NCBI GenBank assembly: GCA_050290865.1
Contig: JBNKIW010000055.1
Location: 1-15,334, forward strand
Source: JARRLC01 sp050290865
GTDB lineage: Bacteria > Pseudomonadota > Alphaproteobacteria > Rhizobiales > Rhodomicrobiaceae
Length of the DNA: 15,334 nt
Direction of reading: 5' to 3'
Below, piece by piece: positions 14,001 through 15,334 of this stretch. A program made the position numbers and the translations under genes. How positions within the stretch are numbered: position 1 is the first letter of the stretch; each line of letters opens with the position of its first letter. Below the pieces are notes generated by a model. That model was not told the DNA's origin, searched no databases, and saw only the letters and a list, made by a program, of their open reading frames with translations.

Positions 14001-15334
14001 CGCGAAGTGGCTGAACAATGGTGATGTGCCGCAGGTCTATACGGGCAAGCTGAGCGAGAAAAATCGCCGAGAGAAGACCTCGCTAAAACGCTTCGGTAAT
14101 CAATGCATCGCGCGCTGCCGTGACGCTGCCGTAGCCGGACAATATCTGGAGGAGCTGCACGGCATCGCGGATTTGTATACCCAGGGTTATGCCCTGGATT
14201 ATGATCAGCTCTTTGCGGGCGAACGTCATCGGCGGCTGGCGCTGCCAACGTATCCGTTTGTCCGCGAGCGCTACTGGGTGCAGGAAGCGGCGGTCCGCGC
14301 GGTTCCGGATGGCGCACGCGCGGTGCTGCATCCGCTCGTGCACAGCAACACCTCCGATTTCTCCGGGTGGCGCTACAGTACGCTCCTTAGCGGCGATGAG
14401 TTTTTCCTCACCAGTCATGTGGTTTACGGCAAGAAGACGCTGCCCGGCGCCGCCTGCCTGGAGATGGTGCGGGAGGCCGTCAGGCTTGCCAGCGGCGGGG
14501 ATGGCGATTGCTGGCTGAAACTCCGGCACGTGGCGTGGGTGCGTCCGGTTACAGTTGAGGATGGGCCGGTCGAGCTGCATATCGCTCTGGAGCCGCAAGG
14601 CGACGGCAGCATTGCCTTTCAGATCTACAGCGAAAGCGGCGGCGAAAGCGTTGTACACAGCCGGGGCGCCGCGTGGCCGGGCGCCGCGACTGAACCGCTG
14701 GGCGCCGATCTGGCCGCGCTTGAACAGACTTGCTCCGGCCGCATGGAGGTTGAGCGGTGCTATGACCTGTACCGCCGTTATGGCCTTGCCTACGGTGCGG
14801 CGCATCAATCCATCGCCAGTCTGCATGCGGGCGCAGGCGCAGTTCTGGCGCAGCTGGCGCTTCCTGCGGCGGCGGGTCCGTGCGGGGCGTATGTGCTGCA
14901 TCCGAGCCTGGTTGACGGGGCGTTGCAGTCGCTGATCGGACTGATGGGGCCGGAGTGGGAGGCCAGCGGGCGGTCTTCGCTGCCGTTTGCGCTGGAGGAG
15001 ATGGAGGTGTTCGCGCCGTGCCGCGAGCGGATGTGGTGCCACGCGCGCTTCAGCCCGGGCAGCGGGGCGGGCGGTGCGGTGCGGAAGTTCGACCTGGACG
15101 TGTGCGATGAGGACGGGCGTGTGTGCGTGCGCCTGCGCGGCTTCAGCACGCGGGTGCTGGAGGCGGGGCGCGCCGCGTTGGCCACGCTGGTGTTCGAGCC
15201 GGCCTGGCGCGCGGTGCCGGCGCCGGGGGCGGAGGAGGCGGCTCCAGTATATGCGGAGCGCGTGGTGCTGCTTTGCGGCGCGGGCGCGGCTTCGGCGGAG
15301 CTGTCGGCGCGCCCCGGCTGGCGCTGCGAGGTGC
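11023..15334 (+). CDS. trans-AT polyketide synthase subunit, cMT-ACP-KS-DH- (3' end outside window)
   Basis: 1437 codons are visible, open to the right edge. Residues about 10-360 form a complete C-methyltransferase with its helical N-terminal cap (LLQLLYGQLQAMGILPGEG) and SAM-binding motif LEIGAGTGGTS at 178-188; it would methylate the alpha carbon of the chain reduced by KR2 of the preceding protein. ACP: Ser420 in YGLDSI. KS3 about 503-917: Cys662 in VDTACSSS, His797 in HGTGT, His837 in NLGH, canonical NQDG. Linker to about 1084 ending YPFVRERYW; no AT. DH from about 1102: His1132 in HVVYGKKTLP, YGAAH in place of YGPxF, Asp1298 in HPSLVDGALQ, probably active. From about 1390 the KR structural subdomain begins, as in the minus-strand subunit, so DH-KR is expected. 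It shares a four-base overlap with the preceding gene and must dock to it to complete the split KS-KR/cMT-ACP module. Confidence 0.96.
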   Translation, partial: MNLGITSGGEQMDAMLLQLLYGQLQAMGILPGEGSMQWQHPAGVRSVYTRWLEECLRVLSAHGYIHSDGRRCTVLAGKADLSALWRQWDELEQGWLRQDGLKHRMVLASAAIKALPEILNGKVLATDVMFPGSSMELVEGIYKKSPVSIHFNAILADQAAAAVKTWLEMAPAARVRILEIGAGTGGTSAPVFGKLRPFQHGIAEYCYTDVSKAFLFHAEREYGPDAPYLVCRLFDVTKPVAAQGIATASYDLAIATNVLHATPDIRRSLRNAKAVLRPGGLLLLNELSDNRLFHHLTFGLLEGWWAYEDPALRIPGCPALQPETWRFVLEQEGFRAVRFAADGSHGLGQQVIIAESDGVVRQATAPGIQPARQQSGGTAASAGPAEQVTAAVLSCLSGVLRAGEEDIDAGQPFSSYGLDSILGVKFIRLLNEKLALNLSTTCIFDYATVRQLSAHIASLRPADILHEEAGMQAAGAVAVDKPASMPLPAVITAPVQLPAGQREPIAIIGMSGRYARSRNLDELWHHLENGTNLVGEVTRWDLSQHLSGTSYCRTGSFINAIDEFAPLFFNISGIEAAYMDPQQRLFLEEAWTALEDAGYAGAALERRRCGVYAACGDVEYTALFPAKPPAHSMWGTAPSIVPARIAYHLNLQGPAIAVDTACSSSLVATHLACQGLWNGETELALAGGVFLMCTPNVYKIANGASMLSPSGRCFTFDDRADGFVPGEGVGVVVLKRQSDALAAGDHIYGIIRGSGINQDGSTNGITAPSALSQERLERHVYDAFGIDPAGIQMVEAHGTGTRLGDPIEFEALTKAFRAYTAKQDYCAIGSVKTNLGHTTAAAGVTGLIKILLSLRHRKIPASLNFEHGNTNIAFAGSPFYVNTALRDWTVEPSDKRRAALSAFGFSGTNAHMVVEEAPEHDITSAEKPGYLIVLSARTAEELRAQVQNLRGYCEQNPHVDCANLSFTLLLGRSHFSHRWACAARSAAEFAELAAKWLNNGDVPQVYTGKLSEKNRREKTSLKRFGNQCIARCRDAAVAGQYLEELHGIADLYTQGYALDYDQLFAGERHRRLALPTYPFVRERYWVQEAAVRAVPDGARAVLHPLVHSNTSDFSGWRYSTLLSGDEFFLTSHVVYGKKTLPGAACLEMVREAVRLASGGDGDCWLKLRHVAWVRPVTVEDGPVELHIALEPQGDGSIAFQIYSESGGESVVHSRGAAWPGAATEPLGADLAALEQTCSGRMEVERCYDLYRRYGLAYGAAHQSIASLHAGAGAVLAQLALPAAAGPCGAYVLHPSLVDGALQSLIGLMGPEWEASGRSSLPFALEEMEVFAPCRERMWCHARFSPGSGAGGAVRKFDLDVCDEDGRVCVRLRGFSTRVLEAGRAALATLVFEPAWRAVPAPGAEEAAPVYAERVVLLCGAGAASAELSARPGWRCEV

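Overview
The window is part of a modular trans-acyltransferase (trans-AT) polyketide synthase (PKS) cluster. It holds three PKS polypeptides arranged around one divergent intergenic region. The leftmost gene (minus strand) and the rightmost gene (plus strand) both run off the window; the middle gene (plus strand, 2399 residues) is complete. None carries an acyltransferase: each ketosynthase (KS) is followed by only about 165-170 residues before the YPFxRxxYW motif that closes the KS-flanking linker. Malonyl units must therefore come from a separate AT that is not in this window.

Layout: (1) 1-2775, minus: docking-like helix, DH, KR structural subdomain, KR, ACP, start of a KS; continues past the left edge. 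(2) 2776-3826: about 1.05 kb without a convincing gene and much more AT-rich than its flanks. It holds several dyad-symmetric sites, an exact FNR/ANR/FixK-type box (TTGAT-N4-ATCAA), an inverted repeat between opposed -35-like hexamers, and what looks like the degenerate end of an insertion sequence. (3) 3827-11026, plus: KS1-KR1-ACP1-KS2-KR2. (4) 11023-15334, plus: C-methyltransferase (cMT)-ACP-KS3-DH-start of the next reductive region; continues past the right edge. Genes 3 and 4 overlap by four bases (GTGA) and are almost certainly translationally coupled. The module begun by KS2-KR2 is finished by the cMT-ACP of the next polypeptide, so that module is split between KR and cMT.

Inferred chemistry of the visible plus-strand line: KS1/KR1 makes a beta-hydroxy unit, KS2/KR2/cMT an alpha-methyl-beta-hydroxy unit, and KS3/DH starts a dehydrating module. 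The minus-strand protein completes a DH-KR module with an apparently active DH and a B-type KR, which would give an alkene, and then starts another KS.

The coding DNA is very GC-rich (46 of 60 bases in 14821-14880), while the spacer and the first few hundred bases of the middle gene are AT-rich (21 of 60 bases in 4021-4080). A GC-rich bacterium, probably a proteobacterium, is suggested by the FNR-type box and the IS-like terminus, but nothing here identifies the genus. The most interesting features are the regulatory spacer with a possible oxygen-responsive site, the KR/cMT intramodule split, the unusual KR2 catalytic motif and the compositional mosaic at the head of the middle gene.
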